DNA from: Marinobacter salinexigens
GTDB lineage: Bacteria > Pseudomonadota > Gammaproteobacteria > Pseudomonadales > Oleiphilaceae
DNA: 64,000 nucleotides
Reading direction: 5' to 3'
Assembly (NCBI RefSeq): GCF_008370345.1
Contig: NZ_VTUU01000013.1
Location: 23,107 to 87,106, forward strand
A program made the translations under genes and the position numbers. Under the pieces are notes generated by a model that saw only the letters and a program-made list of their open reading frames with translations, was not told where the DNA came from and did not search any database. Shown here piece after piece: positions 1 to 8,474 of the stretch; within the stretch, counting starts at the first letter, position 1; each line of letters opens with the position of its first letter.

Positions 1-125
1 ATAGAGTGCTTCAACAGCCATGTATCACCTCATGTCATTGGCATACTGTATATTTGAACAGTGTATCATGGTGTCTGGCGCTATGGGTAGAGCTTGCGAT
101 CGCGGACCCGATATGAAATCGGGGG

Positions 126-989
126 TCAGAGTGCCTTCAGGACCTCATCAACCTGTAAACGGACACTCTCAAGTCCGCCCCCTGAGAGGTACCAGAGTCT
201 TGGTGAGAGATATTTGATGGATATAGCTTCACCACCCACGGCATCCAGGGAGGTTCGGAGGGCTTCCACATTCAGTGCCTTGTCACCCTGCCCGATCGCG
301 TTACTACGATCCACGATGAGTAGCTGGTCAGGGCCAATCTCTGCAATGTCAGCGGGAGTTAATGGCGTAAAAGTTCGGGTACCTCGTGTTACGGTCTTAA
401 CGCTCTCGGGCAGCTTGGGCACAGAGAATCCCAGCAGGTCATAGACCACAGGTTCGGTTCTCAATCCGAAGTTGCCATCATTATGAGTGACTACAAGCAT
501 ACGACCAGTCGTGTCGATGGATGCCCTGCCCTTGGCAATGTAGTCATTGAGATCTGACAATGCTCGTTCTGCCTCCTGTGAACGGTCAAAATGTTCAGCA
601 AGATCGAGTACTTTGGTCTCAAAGGCCGTCCAGTAGGTTCCTTCGCCCACATTGGCCTCGTGAACATCTGCGATGTCTTTAAGTTCTTCAACGGCTTCAC
701 CCTGGCGGCCGGTAACCAGTATCAGCGTCGGTTCAAGAGCTTTAATGGCTGCTGTGTCCGGGATTTTGAGACTGCCCACATCGGTGTAACGGTTTGCCTG
801 ATACTCTTGCAGATACGCGGGTAACCCTTGTTTTGGTAGCCCCACGACCTGATCTCCCAGGCCCAGCGCATCGAGAGTGTCGAGACTTCCGTGATCAAAT
901 GACACGACACGGTGATCCGCGGCCTGGGCAATTTCCGAAGCACCACAGAGGGCAATAGCACCCGCAAGCAAGAAAGTTCCTACACGCAT
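126..989 (-). CDS. Siderophore ABC transporter substrate-binding protein (FatB/CeuE type)
   Basis: Predicted periplasmic protein that binds a ferric siderophore and hands it to an inner-membrane ABC importer. The 287-residue product starts with a signal peptide (MRVGTFLLAGAIALCG, cleavage near AQA) and continues with a TroA-like clamshell fold: VVSFDHGSLDTLDALGLGDQVVG, then ALEPTLILV and the C-terminal LSPRLWYLSGGGLES. A start 18 bases upstream (TTG) is possible, but this ATG has GGAG six bases ahead. A Fur-box-like palindrome lies about 50 bases upstream, so iron repression is likely. No permease, ATPase or receptor is visible beside it; they could lie beyond the left edge. The exact ligand cannot be told. 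Confidence 0.8.
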   Translation of the reverse strand: MRVGTFLLAGAIALCGASEIAQAADHRVVSFDHGSLDTLDALGLGDQVVGLPKQGLPAYLQEYQANRYTDVGSLKIPDTAAIKALEPTLILVTGRQGEAVEELKDIADVHEANVGEGTYWTAFETKVLDLAEHFDRSQEAERALSDLNDYIAKGRASIDTTGRMLVVTHNDGNFGLRTEPVVYDLLGFSVPKLPESVKTVTRGTRTFTPLTPADIAEIGPDQLLIVDRSNAIGQGDKALNVEALRTSLDAVGGEAISIKYLSPRLWYLSGGGLESVRLQVDEVLKAL

Positions 990-1041
990 TCCAGTCTCCA
1001 TTTTCAAGGAATCGTCCGGTTGTTAACCGGATATATTTAGT

Positions 1042-1060
1042 GATAACGATTCCCATTATC
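1042..1060. promoter_or_regulatory. Fur box upstream of the siderophore-binding protein
   Basis: GATAACGATTCCCATTATC matches the classical 19-bp Fur consensus (GATAATGATAATCATTATC) at 15 of 19 positions, with both outer hexamer arms intact. It sits 53-71 bases upstream of the siderophore-binding protein start on the minus strand, a normal place for iron-dependent repression. Confidence 0.75.
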
Positions 1061-1167
1061 TCACTATTGTGAGAGCCGATGGTGAAGGGATGCGGGACGA
1101 ACGGTTCCGTATGTCGGAACTCTGGAGGGAGAGTGTTTCGGGGCTCAGTGGCCCGCACATTAATAGA

Positions 1168-1497
1168 TCAACAGCCGGCCATCTGATCAACGAACTCAGA
1201 CGCTTCCTGGCGAGTGAAAAAACGTCCAAGACGGACAAATCCGGACACAATGGATGACTGAATGGCGACGGCATGCCCTTTCGGGTCCCGGTTAATCACC
1301 CACTCTTCGGGCAGGCCATCAATGAGGTGGAAAGGTGCCGGACGCCCATCCCGGTAACGGGAGAGTTCCACCTGCCCGGTTCGGGCGTCTTTGAAAGCAG
1401 GCATGAAGCAAGCGTGGGCGTTGCCTTCGCTAATGCCTCCGGTTCCGGCAAAGAGGCGGTTTTCTTCTTGCAGAAATGCGGGTTGTCGGGCGGACAT
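1168..1497 (-). CDS. Conserved-looking hypothetical protein
   Basis: Product of 109 residues with no family I recognise. It is soluble, has no signal peptide or membrane segment, and carries a central stretch rich in charged and aromatic residues (ELSRYRDGRPAPFHLIDGLP, then EEWVINRDPKG). The last part, GFVRLGRFFTRQEASEFVDQ, looks helical. The ATG chosen has AGAGGTGA just upstream; a GTG three codons earlier lies inside that ribosome site and is less likely. It is read away from the Fur-regulated gene's promoter region and ends about 110 bases before the Fur box. It is called a gene because of its ribosome site and ordinary codon use; its function is unknown. Confidence 0.55.
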   Translation of the reverse strand: MSARQPAFLQEENRLFAGTGGISEGNAHACFMPAFKDARTGQVELSRYRDGRPAPFHLIDGLPEEWVINRDPKGHAVAIQSSIVSGFVRLGRFFTRQEASEFVDQMAGC

Positions 1498-1654
1498 TGT
1501 GATCACCTCTGGAACAATCGAATCCGGTTTGCGACTCCTTGCCTGGTCATTAAGTGAACAGCTCCGTTAAGTCTTACCCTACTCCGTTTGCCGCTATGGT
1601 GAACTCTTAAACTGGTGCTGTTTTCAGGTCTTTTGGGCTTACGACTAAAGCATC

Positions 1655-1688
1655 AAAAACGAGCCGGACTCTGTTGGAATCCAGCTCG
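1655..1688 (-). terminator. Rho-independent terminator of the hydroxylase operon
   Basis: On the minus strand the RNA folds as CGAGCTGGATTC, loop CAACA, GAGTCCGGCTCG, followed by TTTTT. Two positions pair as G-U on this strand but would be mismatched on the other, which fits a terminator for the minus-strand gene ending at 1697. Confidence 0.8.
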
Positions 1689-1696
1689 AAAACGTA

Positions 1697-2881
1697 TCAG
1701 GCGACCTTTGGCTGGGAAGGAACCCTGCTTGCCAATTCAGGAATGCCACTTTCTGCATTTGCCTTTGAAGCAAGCTTCCGTTCCTCAGTAGATGCAAAGT
1801 TGTGATCCCAGTCCAGCACTTTAGGCGTCATCAGGCGATGCCACAGTGGCGGGATCATGGCGATTACGATCGTCGTCAGGTATCCGCTGATCATCATTGG
1901 CGCCTCCGGAAACGGTTTAAGATCCTGATACGGCACCTCACCTTGAGCGTGGTGGTGTGAATGGCGCGTCAGATTGAACATGGTCCAGGAACTGATTCGC
2001 TTATTGGTATTCCAGGAGTGGCGAGGCTGTACCGGGGTCTCTGGGTTGCGGACCATGCCGTAATGTTCCATGTAGTTTACGATTTCGAGTAGAGACTTAC
2101 CCCAAAGGCCACAGGCGATAAAGTACAGCATTCCTTCCAGCCCGCCGATTCCATAGGCCGCTGCGACCAGGGCCAGGCTCATCAGGTGCCCGCGGATAAC
2201 GGCATTACTCGGAGACAAGGCGAGCTTTCCTTTTCGTTTAAGACGGCGTTGTTCGATTCGCCAGGCACTGAGGTTCCCTTTCAGGGTTGAGATAACAATA
2301 TGAGCATAGACATTGCGACCACGAGGTGCTGTTGCCGGGTCTTCCGTGGTGGATACATACCGGTGATGGCCATAAACATGTTCGATGGAAAACACCGTAT
2401 CGAAGCTGAATGCCAGCAACCAGCGACCAATCACCATTGATGCAGGGTCCCATGTGCGGTGTGTCAGCTCATGGCCGGTGATTGTTCCGATAAGACCGAT
2501 CATCAGGCCTGCCAGAAGAACACCTGAAATATGATGGCCAAAGGTAGTGTGTTCCCTTGCTGAGAGCACGTCGTAACCGGTGGCGCTGGTGACCATAGCT
2601 CCAAAGCCGGCGAAATCACTGGAGCTTGCACTCCACACCGCGGAAAAGACGATGAATGCAAGTAGTGGAAGGGCCATCCATAGTTGAAACGTAAGAATCT
2701 GAGGGCGCTTGTATTTCGGGGTGCTGGTGTCATCGCCACAGAGAGCGTCGCCAATGATGTAAATCCCCAGTACGGTAAACAGGCCAATACTGATCCAGTG
2801 GCCCCCCGCCAACAGGGCCGCGATGGAGCACAGTCCGATAAGGTGGAAGAAAAAGAACTTTAGATAGTGAAAGAGCATCAT
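1697..2881 (-). CDS. AlkB/XylM-family membrane di-iron hydroxylase
   Basis: Integral membrane oxygenase that inserts oxygen into an alkane or an alkyl-aromatic methyl group. The 394-residue product has several hydrophobic helices and all family histidine motifs: GHELTHR, EHVYGHHRY, NYMEHYG and RHSHHH. Its C-terminal part (IPPLWHRLMTPKVLDWDHNF) resembles XylM of toluene/xylene degradation as much as AlkB, and its partner gene downstream encodes a XylA-sized reductase rather than separate rubredoxin and rubredoxin reductase. So either an alkane or a xylene/cymene-type substrate is possible. It is the second gene of a two-gene operon, 26 bases after the reductase, with a terminator at its end. 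Two adjacent ATG codons are possible starts. Confidence 0.85.
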   Translation of the reverse strand: MMLFHYLKFFFFHLIGLCSIAALLAGGHWISIGLFTVLGIYIIGDALCGDDTSTPKYKRPQILTFQLWMALPLLAFIVFSAVWSASSSDFAGFGAMVTSATGYDVLSAREHTTFGHHISGVLLAGLMIGLIGTITGHELTHRTWDPASMVIGRWLLAFSFDTVFSIEHVYGHHRYVSTTEDPATAPRGRNVYAHIVISTLKGNLSAWRIEQRRLKRKGKLALSPSNAVIRGHLMSLALVAAAYGIGGLEGMLYFIACGLWGKSLLEIVNYMEHYGMVRNPETPVQPRHSWNTNKRISSWTMFNLTRHSHHHAQGEVPYQDLKPFPEAPMMISGYLTTIVIAMIPPLWHRLMTPKVLDWDHNFASTEERKLASKANAESGIPELASRVPSQPKVA

Positions 2882-2907
2882 GTGCCAGTTCCTTGATCTG
2901 ATGAGGT

Positions 2908-3966
2908 TTATTGTGCTGCTTGTACTGAAGCCTGTTGGGGTTGGCTATCGCCGATGGTCAGGAAACGATCAGCGTGAATGTCTCGGCGATCGACGCCAGA
3001 TTTCATGAGCAGTTGTTCAGCTGAATCAATCATCCCGGGAGGGCCGCACAGGTAGGCATGAGTGTTGTGGATATTCAGCGATGGCAGGATGTCGGTTACC
3101 CAGCCCCGGTTGCCTCGCCAGCCCGTATCGGCAGCTTCATCTGACAGAACGGGGATGAATCTGAATGACGAGCCCCAGTGGTTGGAGAGCTCCTGGATAT
3201 CCTGCAGTGCGTAGAGATCGTTCTGGGTACGTGCCCCGAACAGAAGTGTTATCTGACGAAGGATCTGTTGCTCCTTCATATCCTGAAGAATCGCGAGAAT
3301 TGGTGCTAACCCGCTGCCACCGGCAATCATCAGGAGAGGTGCATTGGACGGGCGCAACCAAAAGTCACCCAATGGGCCCTCAACGGTGGCCGTTGTACCC
3401 ACCAGGTTCCCGAGGTTAATGTGGGTGGACAAGGTTCCCCCCGGAACTTTGCGGATGAAGAACGACACCGTTGCGTCTGGTGACGGAGGCGTTGCAAATG
3501 AATAGCTGCGGGACACCTCCGGCAATGATTGAATCTGGAGGTTGGCGTATTGGCCGGATTTGTACTCTATCGAATCCTGCAGGCGAATTTTCAGGTGAGT
3601 AATGTCGTGAGTCAGTTGCTCTTGCAGGATGATCCGGCCGGCAACCTTCGTCTGACGTGACTGTGCACTGAGATCTACCTCAATGGTCACATCACTGGTG
3701 GGGACGCTCTGGCATGCAAGAATGTATCCTTGGTCCAGCTCGTCATCGCTCAGAATATATCCAACATCGGTGAGTTCCCTGACCTTCCCTTTTAGCAGGC
3801 GGCATTTACACGTTGCGCACCCTCCAACACGGCAACTGTGGGGAAAGTTTATATCTTCCCGCAGCGCCGCATGCAGCAAGGTTTCCTTGGGTTCTACCTG
3901 AAGACGTCGCCCGTTGATGTCGGCGTAATGCGGTTTGCTTGACCGTTTACTGAATAGTGAAAACAT
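2908..3966 (-). CDS. XylA-like ferredoxin-NAD(P)H reductase, electron donor to the hydroxylase
   Basis: Passes electrons from NAD(P)H through FAD and a [2Fe-2S] centre to the membrane hydroxylase encoded just downstream. The N-terminal 95 residues are a plant-type ferredoxin with cluster ligands in CRVGGCATCKC and a fourth Cys in ILACQS. The FAD-binding motif RSYSFATPP and the NAD-binding stretch LLMIAGGSGLAPILAIL follow, then the terminal YLCGPPGM. The length (352) is that of XylA. It is first in the operon; the promoter should lie in the 106-base gap shared with the divergent AraC gene, next to a direct-repeat operator. Confidence 0.88.
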   Translation of the reverse strand: MFSLFSKRSSKPHYADINGRRLQVEPKETLLHAALREDINFPHSCRVGGCATCKCRLLKGKVRELTDVGYILSDDELDQGYILACQSVPTSDVTIEVDLSAQSRQTKVAGRIILQEQLTHDITHLKIRLQDSIEYKSGQYANLQIQSLPEVSRSYSFATPPSPDATVSFFIRKVPGGTLSTHINLGNLVGTTATVEGPLGDFWLRPSNAPLLMIAGGSGLAPILAILQDMKEQQILRQITLLFGARTQNDLYALQDIQELSNHWGSSFRFIPVLSDEAADTGWRGNRGWVTDILPSLNIHNTHAYLCGPPGMIDSAEQLLMKSGVDRRDIHADRFLTIGDSQPQQASVQAAQ

Positions 3967-4026
3967 ACCCTGCCCTCGTTTGTTGGTCTCGGCAGGAACA
4001 TGCTATCCAAGGGTGCGCGCTGGGTT

Positions 4027-4067
4027 GGGGTTATTTTTTGACAGTCAGGGGTTATTAATTGACAATC
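4027..4067. promoter_or_regulatory. Tandem 20-bp operator with 21-bp period, probable AraC-family binding site
   Basis: Two direct repeats, GGGGTTATTTTTTGACAGTC (4027-4046) and GGGGTTATTAATTGACAATC (4048-4067), agree at 17 of 20 positions and are exactly 21 bp apart, two helical turns. Repeats of this spacing are the usual binding sites of AraC/XylS activators. The site lies 61-101 bases upstream of the hydroxylase operon start and just before the regulator's own ATG, so it could serve activation of the operon and autoregulation. Confidence 0.75.
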
Positions 4068-4072
4068 CTCAA

Positions 4073-5071
4073 ATGCAAAATAATAAAGTCACACTCCCCA
4101 ACCACTACATTCTGCAGATCATTGCGATCGTTCAGGATGCGGGTTGCCGCACTGATACCTGGTTACAGCACCTCGGAATTATCGCAAATTCGGATGAAGA
4201 ATCTTTGATTTCCATGCCGTGGGAACGCTTTCGTCAATTCCTGCTCGATGCGGCGAGGTTTACCGGTCAAAAAGCGCTGGGCCTTATGATTGGCGAGCGA
4301 TTGCTGATCAATACACACGGTATTCTGGGTTACGCCGCCATGAGCAGCAGCACGGTCAGGCAGGTTGTGAACCTGCTGGATGAATATCTGGTGCTGAGGA
4401 CCGATCTGGTCACTATGAAAACAGAAGAGCGCGGAGGTTTTCTTTGGGTTAGTTTCACCGAGAGCCGACCGCTGGGTGATGTGCGGCCAGCGATCATTGA
4501 GGCGATTGTGCTGGCAATACGTAACATTCTTGACTTCACCACCATGGGCAGCTGTGAAATCGGAGAAGTGACGTTTCCGTTTAGCGGTGATGAAAAACTG
4601 GCGGAAAGTGTTTTTCGTTGTCGGGTCATCTACAACTGCGACAGTGCCGGGTTTTCCCTGCCGCTTTCGACGATTGATAAACCCCTGAAAATGGCCAACT
4701 CCGTCAGTTTCCAGGAGGCGCTCAAAGTTTGTCGCCAGGAGCTCACAAACAGTTCGAAAGAACAGACCTGGGCAGCACGGGTTCAGCGCTTGATGCTGCA
4801 ACGAACACACGCATTCCCTTCCCTTGAAATGACGGCACGGCGGTTTCACGTAACGCCCAGAACCTTGCACCGACGGTTGACTGATGAAGGGACATCCTAC
4901 CGGGAAGTTGTTGACGGAGTCAGACACCAGCTAGCGATTCGTTACCTGGAAACCGGCCAGATGACCATACAGGAGATTTCCTTCGCCCTGGGCTATTCAG
5001 ATCTGGCTGCTTTCCGGAAGGCCTTCAAACGCTGGGAGTCTGTTCCGCCGTCCTCCTATAAAGCGCCCTGA
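4073..5071 (+). CDS. AraC-family transcriptional regulator of the hydroxylase operon
   Basis: The 332-residue product has an N-terminal ligand-sensing region of the arabinose-binding-like type found in many AraC regulators (around residues 10-190) and a C-terminal double helix-turn-helix: FPSLEMTARRFHVTPRTLHR followed by IQEISFALGYSDLAAFRKAF, then RWESVPPSSYK. It is divergent from the reductase-hydroxylase operon, with the repeated operator between them, so it most likely activates that operon in response to the substrate. The open frame extends 46 codons further upstream, but that would run through the operator and into the reductase gene; this ATG is preferred although its ribosome site is weak. 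Confidence 0.85.
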   Translation: MQNNKVTLPNHYILQIIAIVQDAGCRTDTWLQHLGIIANSDEESLISMPWERFRQFLLDAARFTGQKALGLMIGERLLINTHGILGYAAMSSSTVRQVVNLLDEYLVLRTDLVTMKTEERGGFLWVSFTESRPLGDVRPAIIEAIVLAIRNILDFTTMGSCEIGEVTFPFSGDEKLAESVFRCRVIYNCDSAGFSLPLSTIDKPLKMANSVSFQEALKVCRQELTNSSKEQTWAARVQRLMLQRTHAFPSLEMTARRFHVTPRTLHRRLTDEGTSYREVVDGVRHQLAIRYLETGQMTIQEISFALGYSDLAAFRKAFKRWESVPPSSYKAP

Positions 5072-5077
5072 ACGCCA

Positions 5078-5677
5078 TCAGGAGTTTGTTCGGTGGTCGC
5101 TTTCAGCCAGCGCTTCCAGTGTCCGGTAGTCACATTCCACCTCAGACTTGAACGCCTTTCCGGAATCAATGAGGATGTCGTCATCGCCCATAAACCGGCG
5201 GCCCAGCAGCATTGGGTAGGAAAAGTTGCTGCGGTCAGCCAGCGAAAACTGAGTTTCATGTTCGGTGCCGGCGATGCAGAAGTTCATTTTCACAACATAA
5301 CGCCGCTGGGATTCGGCGCCTTTGCGTTTGATCAGGACCGTTCTGTACACGGGGCGCTCGAACTGCAGTGTGACCTCGTCATGCTCGATTTCGCCCATGG
5401 ATGGCTGGTCTTCGTGGTCACCCAGGGGCAACTCGAATCTCACCCATTCCTCGCCATTTTTCTTGAACTCTTCAATTCTGATGGCGTGTAAAGATGATGT
5501 CTTGGCTCCTGTATCCATCCGCGCCTTTAGCCGCAATCCGGTATCTTTGATAACCGCCCACTCCACGAAACCGAGCACTTCAGGTACGCGGGCTTCCTGC
5601 TGGCTGGTATCGGTTTCCGCGTTGGCAAGGGACGTTGCGAGCATCAGGGTCGCGGCTGCCAAAACTACAAAACGCAT
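5078..5677 (-). CDS. Retropepsin-like 'ATP-dependent zinc protease' family protein, exported
   Basis: The 199-residue product has a signal peptide (MRFVVLAAATLMLATSLANA) and a retropepsin-like aspartyl-protease fold of the PF05618 family, with the predicted active-site motif MDTGAKTSSLHA and the later LLGRRFM. The family name 'zinc protease' is historical; no zinc site is visible. Its start has GGAGG upstream and overlaps the stop of the AcpH gene by one base (TGATG), so the two are probably translationally coupled. It converges on the AraC gene with six bases between stops. The substrate is unknown. Confidence 0.75.
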   Translation of the reverse strand: MRFVVLAAATLMLATSLANAETDTSQQEARVPEVLGFVEWAVIKDTGLRLKARMDTGAKTSSLHAIRIEEFKKNGEEWVRFELPLGDHEDQPSMGEIEHDEVTLQFERPVYRTVLIKRKGAESQRRYVVKMNFCIAGTEHETQFSLADRSNFSYPMLLGRRFMGDDDILIDSGKAFKSEVECDYRTLEALAESDHRTNS

Positions 5678-6249
5678 CAAATACCTCCTGCAACTTTCTG
5701 TAAATCTGGGAAAAACTCAAGGAATAGAGATTCCAGTTGGTGATCATGCTCCCGGATTTCTTCAATAATTCCTTCGAACCGGTTCTGAAACCGTATCCGC
5801 ATCGCTACCCGATCCAGAGCATAGCCAATGTTGTTCAGGTCGGCATAGGAGCGAAACCAGTCGTGCTCAATCATTCTTCTGGACACTTTGACCATGTTTT
5901 CCGGCATCAGCTCTTCGTGTTCCCGGAGCTCGGAATAAACAAGTTCGATGAAGGTATCACGGGAACTGTTGCTGAATGCTTTCCAGTGCCTTAACAGGTA
6001 GTGGTCGTAGAGGATGTCCAGGGCAACACCGGCAAAGCGCCTCCGTTGGGGCGAGAAAAATTGCTTGCTCTGGAGAACGGCCGGATGACGGTCGGTGAAT
6101 GCATCGACCGTCCGGTGGTGGCGAACGCCAAGCATGACGTTCTCCGGCAGCGCGTCGAGGTTAACGCCCCGGGTGAAATCCCCGAGAATACTGCCCACGC
6201 GCGCCTCAGCAGAGTCCGGAGCCAGGAATGCGTGGGCAAGATGATTCAA
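5677..6249 (-). CDS. acpH: Acyl carrier protein phosphodiesterase
   Basis: AcpH-type hydrolase that removes the 4'-phosphopantetheine arm from holo-ACP. The 190-residue product begins MNHLAHAFLA, as expected for the family, and has the HD-domain-like metal residues in GDFTRG, HHRTVDAFTDRHP and DILYDHYL. The start codon is TTG, supported by AGGT six bases upstream and by alignment of the N-terminus with the family. It is followed directly by the retropepsin-like gene with a one-base overlap. Confidence 0.82.
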   Translation of the reverse strand: MNHLAHAFLAPDSAEARVGSILGDFTRGVNLDALPENVMLGVRHHRTVDAFTDRHPAVLQSKQFFSPQRRRFAGVALDILYDHYLLRHWKAFSNSSRDTFIELVYSELREHEELMPENMVKVSRRMIEHDWFRSYADLNNIGYALDRVAMRIRFQNRFEGIIEEIREHDHQLESLFLEFFPDLQKVAGGI

Positions 6250-6272
6250 TGTTCTACCTGTTTAACCGGGGT

Positions 6273-6812
6273 TCAGAAATTTACCTGCAGGCCGAGTCCA
6301 AGGCCGTCAACGGTAATGTTGTCGTCATCATAATAACGCATGTACTCCAGGTTACCCGACAGGTTCTTCTGGAACTGCATGTTCAGGCCGACACCGTATG
6401 AAAGGTCGGAGTCGTCGTCGGTGACTCTGTTTCCAAGATATTCTGCCTCCGCTTCAATCCGGGTAAAACCGATGACGGCATAGGGCGTAACGGGCGATTC
6501 GTTGGGCAATTTGATGTTGGCGTAACCGCCGAAGAAATTGTCTACAGACAGGTCAACACCGCTGATACGGTCATCGTCAACACCGAAGCCGGCACGGGCC
6601 TCAAGGCTGAGATAAGGGGTGGCCTCAACACCTACTTTACCAGACAGCGTGCCTACATCGGCATCAAGGTCTCCGTCTTCCAGCATCATGAAGGTGTAGT
6701 TCAACCCCGCATACAACCCGCCAACACCAGACTTATACATGTCCTGGGCCGCCACAGTGCCTGCTGCAGTGAGGCCTGCTACCAGAAAAGCCGCTTTTGA
6801 ATAATTGTTCAT
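6273..6812 (-). CDS. Outer-membrane beta-barrel protein (OmpA/opacity-like fold)
   Basis: The 179-residue product has a signal peptide ending at VAAQ and alternating hydrophobic strands with a terminal aromatic residue (LGLGLQVNF), the usual signature for insertion by the BAM complex. Acidic loops (EDGDLDADVG, GVDDDRISG, YYDDDNITVDG) separate the strands, suggesting an eight-stranded barrel. AAGGAGGA lies seven bases before the ATG; the upstream extension of the open frame has no ribosome site. It sits 23 bases upstream of acpH on the same strand. No specific function can be given. Confidence 0.75.
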   Translation of the reverse strand: MNNYSKAAFLVAGLTAAGTVAAQDMYKSGVGGLYAGLNYTFMMLEDGDLDADVGTLSGKVGVEATPYLSLEARAGFGVDDDRISGVDLSVDNFFGGYANIKLPNESPVTPYAVIGFTRIEAEAEYLGNRVTDDDSDLSYGVGLNMQFQKNLSGNLEYMRYYDDDNITVDGLGLGLQVNF

Positions 6813-6944
6813 GGTTTTGCTCCTCCTTGGCCGATCGCTCGGCATGTTTTCAAGACCTATCATCCTGACGATCTTCAGGTTTGGATAGATCCGTAAAAAC
6901 CGATGCTTTAACGGTATGTAATGTGCCGTTAATTACTTCATATA

Positions 6945-8474
6945 ATGCCCATTGTGTTGCGCATCCCATTGGCCACGGGTATTCTGGCGCGGTCTCTGAG
7001 TTCACGCTGGCTAGAGCATCTTTTGAAAAACCTGACTCCCGTAATCTTTATCGTCAGCGTTATGTTCGTGCTTCTTAGCATATTCATGACGTTACCGGTC
7101 TTTTTGCTGCTCGGATCCGAGGCGCCCAATGCTATGGCGTTTGCGGAATCGGCTGGCATTGCCTTTGGTGCAGGTCTGCTCGGCATCCTGGCAACGTACC
7201 GGCAGGAACGAGATCTGAAACCCCGCTACATGTTTGTGCTCACGGTTTCCAGCTGGTTCATAATTGCCCTGTTCGCGTCGCTGCCTTTCTATCTCAGCCA
7301 TAATGACATCTCTGCGGCGGATGCTTTTTTTGAAGGCGCCTCCGGCATCACGACGACAGGCGCCACGGTGTTCACCGGTCTGGACACGATGGACAAAGAC
7401 CTTCTGCTCTGGCGATCAATCCTCCAGTGGATTGGCGGGATCGGTATCATCGGTATGTTTGTTGCCGTTCTGCCTTTCCTTCGAGTTGGCGGTATGCGCC
7501 TGTTTGCCACGGAATCCTCTGAATGGACAGACAAGGCGCTACCTCGTATGAAAACCCTGAGCAGGGGCTTGCTGTTCGTCTACGTGGTTTTTTCCATCAT
7601 TGCCGTGGTGACCTACTGGCTCTCCGGAATGACGCTGTTTGATGCCTTCAACCACGGTCTCACCAGCATTGCGACCGGCGGTTTTTCCACATCAGATCTT
7701 TCCATGGGAAAATTCAATGATCTGATTCTCATGGAAGCGACCCTCTTCATGATTGTCGGAAGCTTGCCTTTTTTCCTGTTCGTCAGGGAAATGCACGGCC
7801 AGCACGGGGTGTTGTTCCGGGACCAGCAGGTTCGTATGTTCCTCGCCATTCTGTTTGTCGTTCCGGCGTTGCTGACACTCTACCGCTGGGCAGTCTCGCC
7901 TATTCCTTTTGATCCACTGCATAACTACACCGCAACCCTGTTTAATGTGACATCCGTCGTGACAACCACCGGTTACGCTTCCGAGGATTACTCAGCCTGG
8001 GGCCCTCTGGCATTCGTGGTTTTCTTCTTCCTGATGTTTGTGGGCGGTTGCTCGGGTTCTACCGCCGGTGGTATGAAAATCTTCCGCTTCCAGCTTTCAC
8101 TCATGATCCTCCGTGAGCAATTGATGCGCTTGCTTCATCCGCGCGCAGTCATGACCCGAAACTACAATGGCCGTGCGGTAAGTGATGAAATCATTTCGTC
8201 GATGATCGCATACACCTTTATTTTCCTGCTTTGCCTGTTCGCAATCACCATTGCACTGGCGGCCATGCAACTTGATTTCACTACAGCGCTCAGTGGTGCC
8301 CTCACCTCGTTGACTAACGTTGGCCCGGGCCTCGGTGAAATCATTGGTCCTGCTGGCAACTTTGGCCCGCTGCCGGACGGTGCAAAGTGGGTGCTCGCGG
8401 TCGGTATGCTCATGGGGCGTCTGGAGATTCTCAGTGTGGTGATTGTTCTCTCACCGGCATTCTGGCGCAGTTGA
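6945..8474 (+). CDS. trkH: TrkH-family potassium uptake protein
   Basis: Membrane subunit of the Trk potassium transporter, normally gated by cytoplasmic TrkA, which is not in this window. The 509-residue product carries four pore-loop repeats with selectivity-filter sequences TTTGATVF, IATGGFST, VTTTGYAS and LTNVGPGLG, each between membrane helices, and the conserved GGCSGSTAGGMKIFR. The N-terminus is about 30 residues longer than in E. coli TrkH and no clear ribosome site precedes the ATG, so a start slightly downstream is possible. Its stop directly abuts that of the convergent phosphorylase gene. Confidence 0.92.
   Translation: MPIVLRIPLATGILARSLSSRWLEHLLKNLTPVIFIVSVMFVLLSIFMTLPVFLLLGSEAPNAMAFAESAGIAFGAGLLGILATYRQERDLKPRYMFVLTVSSWFIIALFASLPFYLSHNDISAADAFFEGASGITTTGATVFTGLDTMDKDLLLWRSILQWIGGIGIIGMFVAVLPFLRVGGMRLFATESSEWTDKALPRMKTLSRGLLFVYVVFSIIAVVTYWLSGMTLFDAFNHGLTSIATGGFSTSDLSMGKFNDLILMEATLFMIVGSLPFFLFVREMHGQHGVLFRDQQVRMFLAILFVVPALLTLYRWAVSPIPFDPLHNYTATLFNVTSVVTTTGYASEDYSAWGPLAFVVFFFLMFVGGCSGSTAGGMKIFRFQLSLMILREQLMRLLHPRAVMTRNYNGRAVSDEIISSMIAYTFIFLLCLFAITIALAAMQLDFTTALSGALTSLTNVGPGLGEIIGPAGNFGPLPDGAKWVLAVGMLMGRLEILSVVIVLSPAFWRS

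Noticed and set aside
105..127. Inverted repeat around CCGAT-ATGAA-ATCGG at the end of the siderophore-binding protein gene as a terminator
   Set aside because: The stem is short and bulged, reaches into the coding end, and has no T-run on the minus strand.
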